Source: an uncultured Mycoplasmatota bacterium
GTDB lineage: Bacteria > Bacillota_I > Bacilli_A > RF39 > UBA660
Direction of reading: 5' to 3'
Length of the DNA: 34,369 nucleotides
Assembly: GCA_948470005.1 (NCBI GenBank)
Contig: CAOKNI010000009.1
Coordinates: 1 to 34,369, forward strand
Shown here one piece after another: positions 17,114 to 25,235 of this stretch. Numbering within the stretch: the stretch's first letter is position 1; each line of letters opens with the position of its first letter. The notes below the pieces were generated by a model. That model made no database searches and was not told where the DNA came from. It saw nothing but the letters and a program-made list of their open reading frames with translations. The translations under genes were made by a program, and so were the position numbers.

Positions 17114-18202
17114 ATGAACTGGACAATAAAGCAAGTTTTAACTAAGCTTGAAAAAAAAGGATATGAGGCTTATATTACTGGAGGCTTTGTACGAGATTAT
17201 TTATTAGGTTCTAAAAGCTTTGATGTTGATATTTGTACTAATGCTAAGCCTAAAGAATTAATACATATATTTCCTAATGGGGTCTTTAATGGTATTGGGG
17301 GTATAAGCTTTAAAATTAAAAAATTTAATTTTGAAATAACCACTTACCGCAGGGAATTAAAATATGAAAATAGAAAACCAGTTTTTTTAGAATTTATTGA
17401 TGATTTATTAATAGATATCAAAAGACGAGATTTTACAATTAATGCTTTTATTATGGATAAACAGGGAAAAATAACAGATTATTTAACTAGTTATGAAGAT
17501 TTAAATAAGAAGATTATTAAAATAATTGGAGATATTGAAATAAAACTTAAAGAAGACCCTTTAAGAATACTTAGAAGCATACGGTTTGCGGCTAATCTAA
17601 ATTTTAAATTAGAAACAAAATTATATCAAAGTATTAAAAAGAACTATGCTTTAGTAGCTACTTTATCTAATACTAGAATAAAGGATGAATTAGACAAAAT
17701 CTTACTTTCTAATAACCCTATGTATGGTCTTAATCTTTTAAAAGAGTTAGGTATTTTAAATGCCATTGATATTAATTATTCTACTATAACGCCAGTTAAG
17801 AATCTTTTAGGCATGTATGCTCAGTTAGAAATAAAAGCTCTTCCTTTTACTAAAAAAGAAAAAACAATTATTAATGACTTGAAAAGTATATTAAAAGACC
17901 AAAATCTAACTAAATATACTATTTATAAATGGGATATATCACTAATAGAAATTGCCGCGGATATTTTAAGACTAGATATAAAAGAAATAAGAAAAAAGAA
18001 AAGAAATTTGCCCATAAAAAATTATCAAGATATAAAAATTACAGCAAAAGAAATTACAAAGCTTTTAAATATATCGTACGATAAAACTCTTAATATAATT
18101 TATGAAGATCTTGCAAATTCTCTAATTAGTGGTAAAATTAAAAATACTCATAGTGCTATTTCTACTTACCTAATAAATAATCAAGATAGGTGGCATAAAT
18201 AA
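17114..18202 (+). CDS. cca: CCA tRNA nucleotidyltransferase
   Basis: The 362-residue class II nucleotidyltransferase has GGFVRDYLLG (23-32), the metal-binding DVD (37-39), RRDFTINAFIMD and the ribose/base-recognition helix LRILRSIRFAANLNF. The C-terminal part is helical and diverged. It adds or repairs the tRNA 3' CCA end. AGAGGTG lies 7 nt before the ATG. It is embedded between miaA and a dnaD-like gene with gaps of about 10 bp. The tRNA-Thr gene in this window encodes its CCA, so here the role is more likely repair, though other tRNAs may need addition. Confidence 0.95.
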   Translation: MNWTIKQVLTKLEKKGYEAYITGGFVRDYLLGSKSFDVDICTNAKPKELIHIFPNGVFNGIGGISFKIKKFNFEITTYRRELKYENRKPVFLEFIDDLLIDIKRRDFTINAFIMDKQGKITDYLTSYEDLNKKIIKIIGDIEIKLKEDPLRILRSIRFAANLNFKLETKLYQSIKKNYALVATLSNTRIKDELDKILLSNNPMYGLNLLKELGILNAIDINYSTITPVKNLLGMYAQLEIKALPFTKKEKTIINDLKSILKDQNLTKYTIYKWDISLIEIAADILRLDIKEIRKKKRNLPIKNYQDIKITAKEITKLLNISYDKTLNIIYEDLANSLISGKIKNTHSAISTYLINNQDRWHK

Positions 18203-18212
18203 AGGAGATAAT

Positions 18213-18845
18213 ATGGATAATGAAATATTCAAAAGTAAAAAATTTGTAACTAATAATATTTTTATTAAAAAAGCTTTCCAATTAAATCTTAATTTGGAAG
18301 AGTTTTTAATGCTTACTTTTTTTGATAACGATTATACTAATTATTTAGATATTTCTAATTTAAGTAAAGTTCTAGGTCTTAAAGAAGAAAGCGCTTATAA
18401 AATTTTTAATAATTTAATATCTAAGAAATTAATTACAATTGAAACGACCAAAGACATTGAAGGACGAATGATTGAAAAAGTAAACTTAGATAATTTTTAT
18501 AGTATGCTTAAAGAAGATGCAAATGAATCAGAAAAAGCCACGATTAAAACAGATATTTATAGTAGTTTTGAATCGGAATTTGGTAGGACCATCACCAGTA
18601 TGGAATATGAAATAATTAATGCTTGGCTGGAAAAAGGTTATGCAGAAGAACTTATTTTGGGAGCTTTAAAAGAAGCCGTTTATAATGGCGTTAATAATTT
18701 ACGATATATTGATAAGATACTTTACGAATGGGGTAAAAAAGGCTTTAAAAGTATGGGAGATGTTAACAATCATTTAGAGAAAAAAGAAGATAAAAACAAA
18801 GGAAAGGAATTATTTGATTATAATTGGTTAGATGATGAAGAGTGA
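18213..18845 (+). CDS. dnaD: DnaD-domain replication/primosome protein
   Basis: The 210-residue product has an N-terminal winged-helix part (about 1-95; LDISNLSKVLGLKEESAYKIF) and a C-terminal DnaD/DnaB-like domain (about 115-180: FESEFGRTITSMEYEIINAWL, LRYIDKILYEWGKKG), which carries the typical YIDxxLxxW element. DnaD proteins of low-GC Gram-positives help load the replicative helicase at oriC and at restart. It lies directly before nth, as in Bacillus, with a 14-nt overlap. AAAGGAG lies before the ATG. Confidence 0.88.
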   Translation: MDNEIFKSKKFVTNNIFIKKAFQLNLNLEEFLMLTFFDNDYTNYLDISNLSKVLGLKEESAYKIFNNLISKKLITIETTKDIEGRMIEKVNLDNFYSMLKEDANESEKATIKTDIYSSFESEFGRTITSMEYEIINAWLEKGYAEELILGALKEAVYNGVNNLRYIDKILYEWGKKGFKSMGDVNNHLEKKEDKNKGKELFDYNWLDDEE

Positions 18846-19446
18846 AATATTAATTAATAATTTAAACACTTTGTACCCTGATGCTAGATGCGAATTAAAC
18901 TATAAAAAAGATTATGAGCTTTTAATTGCTACAGTCTTAAGCGCACAGTGTACTGATAGAAGGGTTAACTTAGTTACTAAAGAATTATTTACAAAATATG
19001 ATTTAGATGCTTTAGCAAAGGCCAGTTTAAAAGACATTGAAGCTATAATTAGACCATGTGGTTCGTATACAAAAAAAGCCTATTATTTAAAAACAATTGC
19101 GGAAAAACTTGTTAAAGATTATAATGGCATCGTTCCAAATAATCGGGAATATTTAGAAAGTTTACCAGGTGTTGGTCGTAAAACTTGTAATGTTGTTTTA
19201 TCTAATTTATATAACGTTCCTGCTATTGCTGTAGATACTCATGTTTCTCGGGTATCAGTAAGACTGGGGTTAGCCAAAAATGGTGATGATGTAGGAGTTA
19301 TTGAAAGAAAGCTTATGAAAAAATTGCCAAAAAAATCTTGGAGTAGAATACATCATCAATTAGTTCTTTTTGGAAGATATAATTGTAAAGCTAAAAACCC
19401 GGAGTGTGATGGTTGTATATTTAAAGAATATTGCAAATATAAATAA
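18832..19446 (+). CDS. nth: endonuclease III (DNA glycosylase/AP lyase)
   Basis: The 204-residue enzyme removes oxidised pyrimidines and cleaves the resulting site. It has the helix-hairpin-helix LPGVGRKT with catalytic Lys117, catalytic Asp135 in VDTHVSR, and a complete 4Fe-4S motif Cys185-x6-Cys192-x2-Cys195-x5-Cys201. Either ATG 18832 or ATG 18835 may be the start; both lie in the dnaD-like 3' end and neither has a strong ribosome site, so translation is probably coupled to the upstream gene. It is the last gene of the operon. Confidence 0.96.
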   Translation: MMKSEILINNLNTLYPDARCELNYKKDYELLIATVLSAQCTDRRVNLVTKELFTKYDLDALAKASLKDIEAIIRPCGSYTKKAYYLKTIAEKLVKDYNGIVPNNREYLESLPGVGRKTCNVVLSNLYNVPAIAVDTHVSRVSVRLGLAKNGDDVGVIERKLMKKLPKKSWSRIHHQLVLFGRYNCKAKNPECDGCIFKEYCKYK

Positions 19447-19458
19447 ATTTAGACTTTA

Positions 19459-19496
19459 AAAAATACCAATATATGTTATAATATACGGGTATTTTT
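19459..19496 (+). promoter_or_regulatory. inverted repeat enclosing an extended -10 promoter
   Basis: AAAAATACC (19459-19467) and GGTATTTTT (19488-19496) form a 9-bp perfect inverted repeat. TATAAT (19477-19482) with upstream TG lies in its loop. It may serve as the nth terminator and as the control region of the HD-domain gene. Confidence 0.5.
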
Positions 19497-19514
19497 AATT
19501 TTGGGTGGTTTTAT

Positions 19515-20066
19515 ATGGAGCAAATATTAGCATTTTACAAAGAATATATTAAATTAGAGGAAGTGCTTAGAGCTGGTTGGTTAATGCGTAATGTTGGAGT
19601 TGAACGAAAAGAATCAGATAGTGACCATACACTGCAAACAATACTTTTAGCATTCTTAATTATTCGTAAATATAATTTAAAAGATTTAGATTTATTAAAA
19701 GTGGTTGAAATGCTTGCTTTTCATGAAATAGGTGAGATTGTGATTGGTGATATTCCAATGATTGCTGATAATTACACGGAAAAGAAACAAAGAGAAGAGG
19801 AAGCCGTTAAATCTAAGCTAAGCTCTTTAGGTTCAGAATTATCTTCATATTATTTTAATTTATGGCAAGAATTTGCACATAAGACTAGTCGTGAAGGGAA
19901 ATTTGCTTATTTTATAGACCATATGGATGCTGTTGTCAAAGCTAAAGTTTACGATTATCTTTTAGGAACTGATAATTTATTTAATGAATTTTATCCTCAT
20001 GCTATTGGCTTATTTGAAAGTTCTGATAATGAATTTGGGTCTTTATTAAGTGAATTATCTAAGTAG
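19515..20066 (+). CDS. HD-domain 5'-deoxynucleotidase-like hydrolase (YfbR/HDDC2 type)
   Basis: The 183-residue protein resembles YfbR/HDDC2 nucleotidases, which dephosphorylate deoxyribonucleoside monophosphates with a divalent metal. Seen are LRAGWLMRNVG, SDHTLQT (His38), FHEIGEIVIGDIP (His70-Glu71) and the distal DHMDAVVKA. The usual HD pair reads His-Glu here, a conservative change whose effect is unknown. GGGTGG lies before the ATG. It follows nth after 68 bp, with its own extended -10. The broken gene that follows starts 13 bp after its stop and has a good ribosome site, so they were probably one operon. Confidence 0.8.
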   Translation: MEQILAFYKEYIKLEEVLRAGWLMRNVGVERKESDSDHTLQTILLAFLIIRKYNLKDLDLLKVVEMLAFHEIGEIVIGDIPMIADNYTEKKQREEEAVKSKLSSLGSELSSYYFNLWQEFAHKTSREGKFAYFIDHMDAVVKAKVYDYLLGTDNLFNEFYPHAIGLFESSDNEFGSLLSELSK

Positions 20067-20079
20067 AAGGAGAGTTTAG

Positions 20080-20725
20080 ATGCATCAGCAATATTTAAGT
20101 AATGGCTGTGTAATTGACCATTTAAATAATGTGAAATATGTACCAGCTACCGATATTTAGATGAAATTTTAAATACTGAAAAATGTATAGACCTTTTAGC
20201 AGAAGAAATTATTTCTAAGGAAACCGCTTTAGAAAATAAAGCTTCGTTTCCCATATTTACTTTAATTGTGAGTTTGGTCGTTTTTCTTGGCATTGGCGTA
20301 TTTATTTCTTGTTTTTCATTATCAAATATTATTTTTAGCTCTTTATGTATTGCTTCTTTATTGATATTTGATAGATGCACATTTCTTTATAATCGTTATT
20401 TAAAAAAAGAAAATAAACTTTTAAATGAAGAATTAGCAGAATTAACAATTTCGATATTAGATGAAACTAAACATTTAGAAGATTTAAAAAGGAGTGCCAA
20501 GATAGTGCCTACTCCTAAACGGCTTCAAGTAATTGAAATTAAGGCACCACATTTAAGGCACTTAAGAATAATCTAAATGCCCGACGTGAATTATTATTAC
20601 ATTTTAAAAAAATTAAAAGATTAATTAAGCAAGAAAAAATAGGGGAATATTGTGAAAGTCAAAATCTTGATGTCGATATAATTATAAATGAATTCCAAAA
20701 ACTTATATTGGCTCATAAGAAATAA
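20080..20725 (+). pseudogene. two-membrane-segment protein gene broken by two frameshifts
   Basis: The ATG at 20080 has AAGGAGAG upstream and opens MHQQYLSNGCVIDHL, stopping at 20160. The next frame, one base back, is open from about 20130 (RYLDEILNTEKCIDLLAEE) through two hydrophobic segments (IFTLIVSLVVFLGIGVFI and IIFSSLCIASLLIF) to a stop at 20576. A third frame, again one base back, continues FKALKNNLNARREL to a stop at 20725. Joined, they make one plausible protein of about 210 residues: short N-terminus, membrane hairpin, then a charged helical tail. The shifts lie near 20130-20160 and 20543-20557. No slippery heptamer is evident, so mutation or assembly error is likelier than programmed frameshifting. 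Family unknown. Confidence 0.65.
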
Positions 20726-20749
20726 AATATTGAAGAGTGGGAGATAAAT

Positions 20750-21472
20750 ATGAAAAAAACATTAAAAAGTCAGATTTTAAAAGTTTTTCCTAGTGAAGAA
20801 ATGAAAAAGTTTTTAAATCAAGAAGATTTTGATACCGCAACTTCTCTTATAGATATAATTCGAAATGATTTAGCTGTTTACGAAGGACCCTTTAGTCTAT
20901 TTAATGATTTATATTATGCTATAGAAAGTGAAGATATGGCTCTATTTCATAAGATATTTGTTGCTACTTCTAATATTAGCATGTTAAGTGCGATATCAAC
21001 GATTTTAACTTTTCATTCAGCTATTAATGACCCAGAGAAACGAAATACATTAGCAGCACTCGAAAAATCATATTTTAAAGCTTTAATAATTTTAAATAAT
21101 TATGAAGAATTAAAGAATATTGATGAAATAGCGGTATTTAAGTCTCTTATTTCTTTAAAGAAGAAGAGATATAATAAAGTTAGAAGCTTAAAATCCGTAT
21201 TTAATATGCCTCTTCTAGATGATTTAACTAGCTCTTATGCTTCCTTAGCTGAATATATTGAAGCTTTAATTTATAGTAATGAAATAAGTCCTGAAGACGT
21301 TATTTATTCTTTATTGAAACAAAATTATGACATTTTAATGGAGAATGTTCAAATTTTGGCTTGTTTAAAAGAAAAATATATGGAATTAAAAGAAGAAGAA
21401 ATAACAGAAATTGAAGAAAATGCTCGAAGAAAAATAGAGTCAATTGAAGAAATTGGCTTTCCAAGGAACTAA
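20750..21472 (+). CDS. helical protein of unknown function
   Basis: The 240-residue product is not recognised. It appears all alpha-helical, cytosolic and acidic/basic mixed, with an extended charged C-terminal helix (MELKEEEITEIEENARRKIE). No enzyme motif is seen. A GTGGGAG site lies 7 nt before the ATG. It follows the frameshifted membrane-protein gene by 24 bp and shares its orientation, so it belongs to the same transcription unit, ending at the shared terminator 21474-21498. Confidence 0.65.
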   Translation: MKKTLKSQILKVFPSEEMKKFLNQEDFDTATSLIDIIRNDLAVYEGPFSLFNDLYYAIESEDMALFHKIFVATSNISMLSAISTILTFHSAINDPEKRNTLAALEKSYFKALIILNNYEELKNIDEIAVFKSLISLKKKRYNKVRSLKSVFNMPLLDDLTSSYASLAEYIEALIYSNEISPEDVIYSLLKQNYDILMENVQILACLKEKYMELKEEEITEIEENARRKIESIEEIGFPRN

Positions 21473-21473
21473 A

Positions 21474-21498
21474 AAAGCACTTTATCATTTAGTGCTTT
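21474..21498. terminator. bidirectional terminator
   Basis: AAAGCACT (21474-21481) and AGTGCTTT (21491-21498) form an 8-bp stem with A-runs left and a T-run to the minus side. It serves both the 20750 gene and the convergent thioredoxin-like gene, whose stop it overlaps. Confidence 0.8.
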
Positions 21499-22021
21499 AT
21501 TCTAATTCTTGAGTTTTAAGAAGTTCTTCGAATTCCTTAGCATTATAAACGCCATCTTGTATTAGTTTTCCGTCTTTAAAATAGAAGATTACAGGTACAT
21601 TTTTTATTTTCTCGTTTTTAATATTTAAAGCTTCAGCAATATCAAGAGTATAATTTTTATTAGTTTCTTTAATATCTGTAACATTAATATAATAAAAACT
21701 ATTATTAATATTGTATTTATCAATTAAAGGCTTCAAATCTTGTTCTAAGTTATAAGTATCCTTATCTTTAGTATAACTTATATAAACAAAATAATCACTT
21801 GGAGTTTCTGATAATACTGCATTAATCTCATTAATATCATTCATTTCTAAGCTAATCGTATTAGTACTTACTAAATAGCTTTTTAGATATTCTTCTTCAG
21901 ATTTAACTTGGTACCATTTGTAAAAATATAATCCTAAAAAAATTATACCCACAATTACACCTAAAGTTATTAAAATTTTCTTTAAAGTAAGAGAATCATT
22001 TCCATATTTTACTTTTGCCAT
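21497..22021 (-). CDS. membrane-anchored thioredoxin-like protein lacking CXXC
   Basis: The 174-residue protein has one membrane helix (about 15-34, ILITLGVIVGIIFLGLYFY) and then an extracytoplasmic domain that resembles thioredoxin: strand DYFVYISYTK, helix, strand FYYINVTD and VPVIFYFKDGK with the conserved cis-Pro. It has no cysteine, so the redox CXXC is absent and a disulfide exchange role is excluded. It may bind a partner or peptide instead. GGAGGGAG lies upstream of the ATG. It has its own promoter between it and ftsK and shares a terminator with the convergent gene. Confidence 0.7.
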   Translation of the reverse strand: MAKVKYGNDSLTLKKILITLGVIVGIIFLGLYFYKWYQVKSEEEYLKSYLVSTNTISLEMNDINEINAVLSETPSDYFVYISYTKDKDTYNLEQDLKPLIDKYNINNSFYYINVTDIKETNKNYTLDIAEALNIKNEKIKNVPVIFYFKDGKLIQDGVYNAKEFEELLKTQELE

Positions 22022-22042
22022 ATAATCACTCCCTCCATAAAT

Positions 22043-22076
22043 ATTTTAACATATTATAATTTTATTTGCAAATAAA
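22043..22076 (-). promoter_or_regulatory. promoter of the thioredoxin-like gene with a palindrome over -35
   Basis: On the minus strand, TTGCAA (22071-22066), 17 bp, TAAAAT (22048-22043) preceded by TGt. The -35 is the centre of a perfect 16-bp palindrome TTTATTTGCAAATAAA (22061-22076), a possible operator. Confidence 0.6.
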
Positions 22077-22080
22077 CATT

Positions 22081-24327
22081 TTATTCAGTTTTGTCTTCTA
22101 ATTTAATTAAAACTTCTCTTGGCTTGGAGCCATTAGCTGGTCCGCAGATACCTCGTTCTTCTAATAAATCAACAACTCTAGCAGCTCTATTATAACCTAA
22201 TCTAAATCTTCTTTGAAGTAAAGAAGTGCTTACTTTGCCTGTCTGTATTGCAAACTCAACAATTTCATTATATAAAGGATCATCAAATTCTTCTTTTTCA
22301 TTTGGAAGCCCATGAATACCATTACCACCAGCTACATCTAAATTTTCCATTGCCGCATCATAATGTGCACCTTGTTCTTTAGAAACGTGGTCAATTATTC
22401 TTTTTATTTCATTATCATCTATATAACAGCCTTGAATACGGGTAGGAACATTTTCACCCATTGGAAGATATAACATATCACCTTTGCCGAGCAGTTTTTC
22501 AGCTCCACTTGAATCAAGGATTGTCCTAGAATCAATGTTGGATGCTACAGCAAAAGCGATACGAGAAGGAATATTAGCTTTAACTACACCCGTAATTACA
22601 TCAGTTGAAGGTCTTTGAGTAGCAACAATCAAGTGAATTCCTGCTGCTCTTGCCATTTGAGTAATTCGCATTATTGAGTCTTCAACTTCTTTAGAAGCAA
22701 CAAGCATTAAGTCTGCAAGCTCATCAATAATCGCTACAATATAATGCATACGAGGTATTTTCTCGTCTTTATTTTTGTTTTCTTTATCAACCCATTCATT
22801 ATATCCACCAATATTTTTAACGTTTTTCTCGCTAAATAAATCATAACGCTTTTCCATTTCTTCAACTAATTTTTGGAGTGCAATACTAGCTTTTTTAGGG
22901 TCGCTTACAACTGGACAAATTAAATGTGGAATACCATTATAATTTGATAACTCAACCTTTTTAGGGTCGACAAGCATAAGCTTAACTTCATCTGGCTTAT
23001 AACGCATTAATATAGAACAGATTATTGTATTAGTACAAACAGATTTACCAGAACCAGTTGAACCAGCAATTAAGAGGTGAGGCATTTTTGATAAATCTGC
23101 AAGCCTTGGCACTCCCATAATATCTTTACCTAGTGCTACTAATATTTTTCCTGATTCTTTATTATCATAAGCTAAAACTTCTTTAAATTTAACCATACTA
23201 ATTGATGGATTAGGAATTTCAATTCCAATTGTGCTTTTGCCAGGTATTGGCGCTTGTATTCTAACATCTTTTGCTGCTAATGCTAAAGCAATTTCTTTAT
23301 TAATACCGCTTATTCTGCTAACTTTTGTTCCACTAGGCACTCTAACTTCAAACTGTGTTACCGCAGGTCCAATATGAATTTCTACCACTTGACCTTTAAT
23401 TTGAAAATCATTTAAAACTCTTTCTAGATTTTCCTTATTACTACGAATAAAATTATTAGAGTTTACCTTTTTTGTTTCTTTTACATCATCAAGTAAAGAT
23501 AAAGGAGGAAGAGTATAACTAGAATTAACTTCATATGTTTTTTGAGGTGTCTCCAAATTTTCTTTAGGAGTTTCCTTTATATTTTTTAGTTCGTCCATAC
23601 TTGTTATTACAATTTTATCTTCTCGAGGAGCCTCATTAAAATCTTTATGTTCTTCATAATCATACAATTTACTTTCACTCACAGATGGCTCTATATTTTT
23701 AAGAGGCGAATCATCACTTTCATTACTTCGCATACTCTTAAAAATTTCTTTAATTTTATTTAAAATATCAGCAAGAGTTATATTAAACAACAAAATAGCT
23801 CCAAATATCACTAAAATGACACAAACAATTTTTGTTCCCATAAGGCCAAATAAAGAACTAAGGCCAAAAGAAAATAAAGCTCCAATAATACCTCCACCGA
23901 TCTCAATAGAAGCATCTCCACTTGTAAATAAAGCGGTATTTGTTCCAATTGTACTAATGCGTTCCATATATTGGTCTATAGTTGCTTGAAATATTTCCCC
24001 AGCACTCTTACATTTATCGACAAAACCAAAATGACTAGCTACTAAAATAACAATAATGATAACATATAAGCCAATTAATTTTTGACTTAAAAATTTTGGC
24101 AATTTTCTTTTAAAAAGCATATAGCAACCAAGTAGCATTATAAATATTAAAAGGAATATCCAAGCCCAACCTCCAACTAAAAACATCGCAAATTTTTTAA
24201 TTATTGAGCCTACAGGACCAAATCCAAAACCAATAAGTCCAATTAAAATAAGAATTAAACCTGTTAACTCTACACTATATTCAAAATTTTCTTTTTCTGC
24301 CACTTTCGTCTTTTTTTTCTTTGCCAT
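22081..24327 (-). CDS. ftsK: DNA translocase FtsK/SpoIIIE
   Basis: The 748-residue product has an N-terminal membrane domain of about four hydrophobic segments (residues about 20-190), a charged linker (about 200-300), an alpha/beta RecA-type motor with Walker A GSTGSGKS near 420 and Walker B region YIVAIIDELADLML, the ATQRPSTDVITG element, and a C-terminal gamma winged helix (LLQRRFRLGYNRAARVVDLLEE) that reads polar DNA motifs. It pumps chromosomal DNA through the division septum. Whether it serves division (FtsK) or spore packaging (SpoIIIE) cannot be read from the gene. ATG 24327 is preferred over GTG 24336, since AGGTGG precedes the ATG by about 6 nt. Confidence 0.97.
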   Translation of the reverse strand: MAKKKKTKVAEKENFEYSVELTGLILILIGLIGFGFGPVGSIIKKFAMFLVGGWAWIFLLIFIMLLGCYMLFKRKLPKFLSQKLIGLYVIIIVILVASHFGFVDKCKSAGEIFQATIDQYMERISTIGTNTALFTSGDASIEIGGGIIGALFSFGLSSLFGLMGTKIVCVILVIFGAILLFNITLADILNKIKEIFKSMRSNESDDSPLKNIEPSVSESKLYDYEEHKDFNEAPREDKIVITSMDELKNIKETPKENLETPQKTYEVNSSYTLPPLSLLDDVKETKKVNSNNFIRSNKENLERVLNDFQIKGQVVEIHIGPAVTQFEVRVPSGTKVSRISGINKEIALALAAKDVRIQAPIPGKSTIGIEIPNPSISMVKFKEVLAYDNKESGKILVALGKDIMGVPRLADLSKMPHLLIAGSTGSGKSVCTNTIICSILMRYKPDEVKLMLVDPKKVELSNYNGIPHLICPVVSDPKKASIALQKLVEEMEKRYDLFSEKNVKNIGGYNEWVDKENKNKDEKIPRMHYIVAIIDELADLMLVASKEVEDSIMRITQMARAAGIHLIVATQRPSTDVITGVVKANIPSRIAFAVASNIDSRTILDSSGAEKLLGKGDMLYLPMGENVPTRIQGCYIDDNEIKRIIDHVSKEQGAHYDAAMENLDVAGGNGIHGLPNEKEEFDDPLYNEIVEFAIQTGKVSTSLLQRRFRLGYNRAARVVDLLEERGICGPANGSKPREVLIKLEDKTE

Positions 24328-24344
24328 TATTACCACCTATTATA

Positions 24345-24373
24345 ATTATAACTTAAAGCCTCTTTTATTGCAA
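24345..24373 (-). promoter_or_regulatory. promoter of ftsK
   Basis: On the minus strand, TTGCAA (24373-24368), 17 bp, TATAAT (24350-24345), then AGGTGG and the ATG at 24327: another very short leader. Confidence 0.7.
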
Positions 24374-24439
24374 ACGCTTTTTACACTATTTTAAAGTAGT
24401 TTTAAACTAAAAAAAGTTTTTAAAAGATAATATCGCTAG

Positions 24440-25110
24440 TATTATTTTACTTCTAGAGATTGTATCGAATATGTCGAAAGAGTAGTTAGTGCTGCTCTTG
24501 GTATTGATACAAAAGAAGTAGAAGGTAATCTTACTCTACTCACTCCAAGAATTTCTGAAAATATTAATATTAAAGGTAGTAATACTGATGCAGTATATAA
24601 AAGTGATAAATTTATTATTAATATTGAAGTTAATTATAATATAACTAAAGAAAGTAAAATGAAGAAATTAATTTAAAACCTATTATTCAGATAACTATTA
24701 ATAACTATGATATCTTTGATAAGAAAGAATTTATATATAGAAGTTTTATAATGGAAAGTAAGTATCATTTAAAAAGGGATGATACCATATCAATAATTGA
24801 TATAAATGTAGATTTATTAAGTGAAATAGATTATACTAATATCAAGGGAGAGAAAGATAGTTTAGTGAGTTATTTAAACTATATAGTAGTGATAAAGTAA
24901 TGAAGAAAGTAGAAGATAAGATGAGTGCATTAAGTGAGAATTTTATAGATGGGTTATACTGGCATGGAAAAAGGTGCTGAAACTAAGACTATAGAAATAG
25001 TTAAAGCAATGATTAAAGAAAATATTTCACTTAACATTATAATCAAATGTACTGGCATAGCTCTAGAAGAAATAAATACAATCAAAAAAGAATTAGATGT
25101 CAAAAATTAA
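24440..25110 (+). pseudogene. decayed Rpn-family (PD-(D/E)XK) recombination-promoting nuclease gene
   Basis: Fragments in successive frames rebuild an Rpn-type protein: 24440-24676 (TSRDCIEYVERVVSAALGID, then the KSDKFIINIEV strand that fits the nuclease core), 24676-24900 (KPIIQITINNYDIF, YHLKRDDTISIIDINV), about 24861-24980 (FSELFKLYSSDKVMKKVEDKM) and 24961-25110 (GMEKGAETKTIEIVKAMIKE, then TGIALEEINTIKKE). The last matches the repeated EGxxxG helix and HTH-like tail usual in the family. Three frame changes separate the fragments and the 5' end is missing, so it is inactive. Rpn proteins are transposase-like nucleases common in gut bacteria. No flanking inverted repeats were seen. Confidence 0.75.
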
Positions 25111-25141
25111 TGTGTCTAATTTTTATATAAGAACTTAAAAA

Positions 25142-25170
25142 TTGCAAACAAAGCTACATTATGATAGAAT
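25142..25170 (+). promoter_or_regulatory. promoter of the ASCH gene
   Basis: TTGCAA at 25142-25147, 17 bp, TAGAAT at 25165-25170. Confidence 0.6.
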
Positions 25171-25189
25171 AACATAAGGAAGTGATACT

Positions 25190-25225
25190 ATGCATAATAA
25201 ATTGTATCAATGCTTAATGAAATGA
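25190..25225 (+). CDS. possible 11-residue leader peptide upstream of the ASCH gene
   Basis: AGGAAGTG is followed at 25190 by an ATG encoding MHNKLYQCLMK and a TGA at 25223. The ASCH gene starts 10 bp later at 25236 without a visible ribosome site, so ribosomes finishing this peptide could reinitiate there. An alternative is that it is a remnant start. Confidence 0.35.
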   Translation: MHNKLYQCLMK

Positions 25226-25235
25226 GATAATAAAA

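Noticed and set aside
20130..20557. Programmed -1 frameshifting in the membrane-hairpin gene
   Set aside because: No slippery heptamer or downstream structure is evident and there are two shifts in one short gene.
24440..25110. Insertion sequence with terminal repeats
   Set aside because: No flanking inverted or direct repeats were found; only a decayed coding region is seen.
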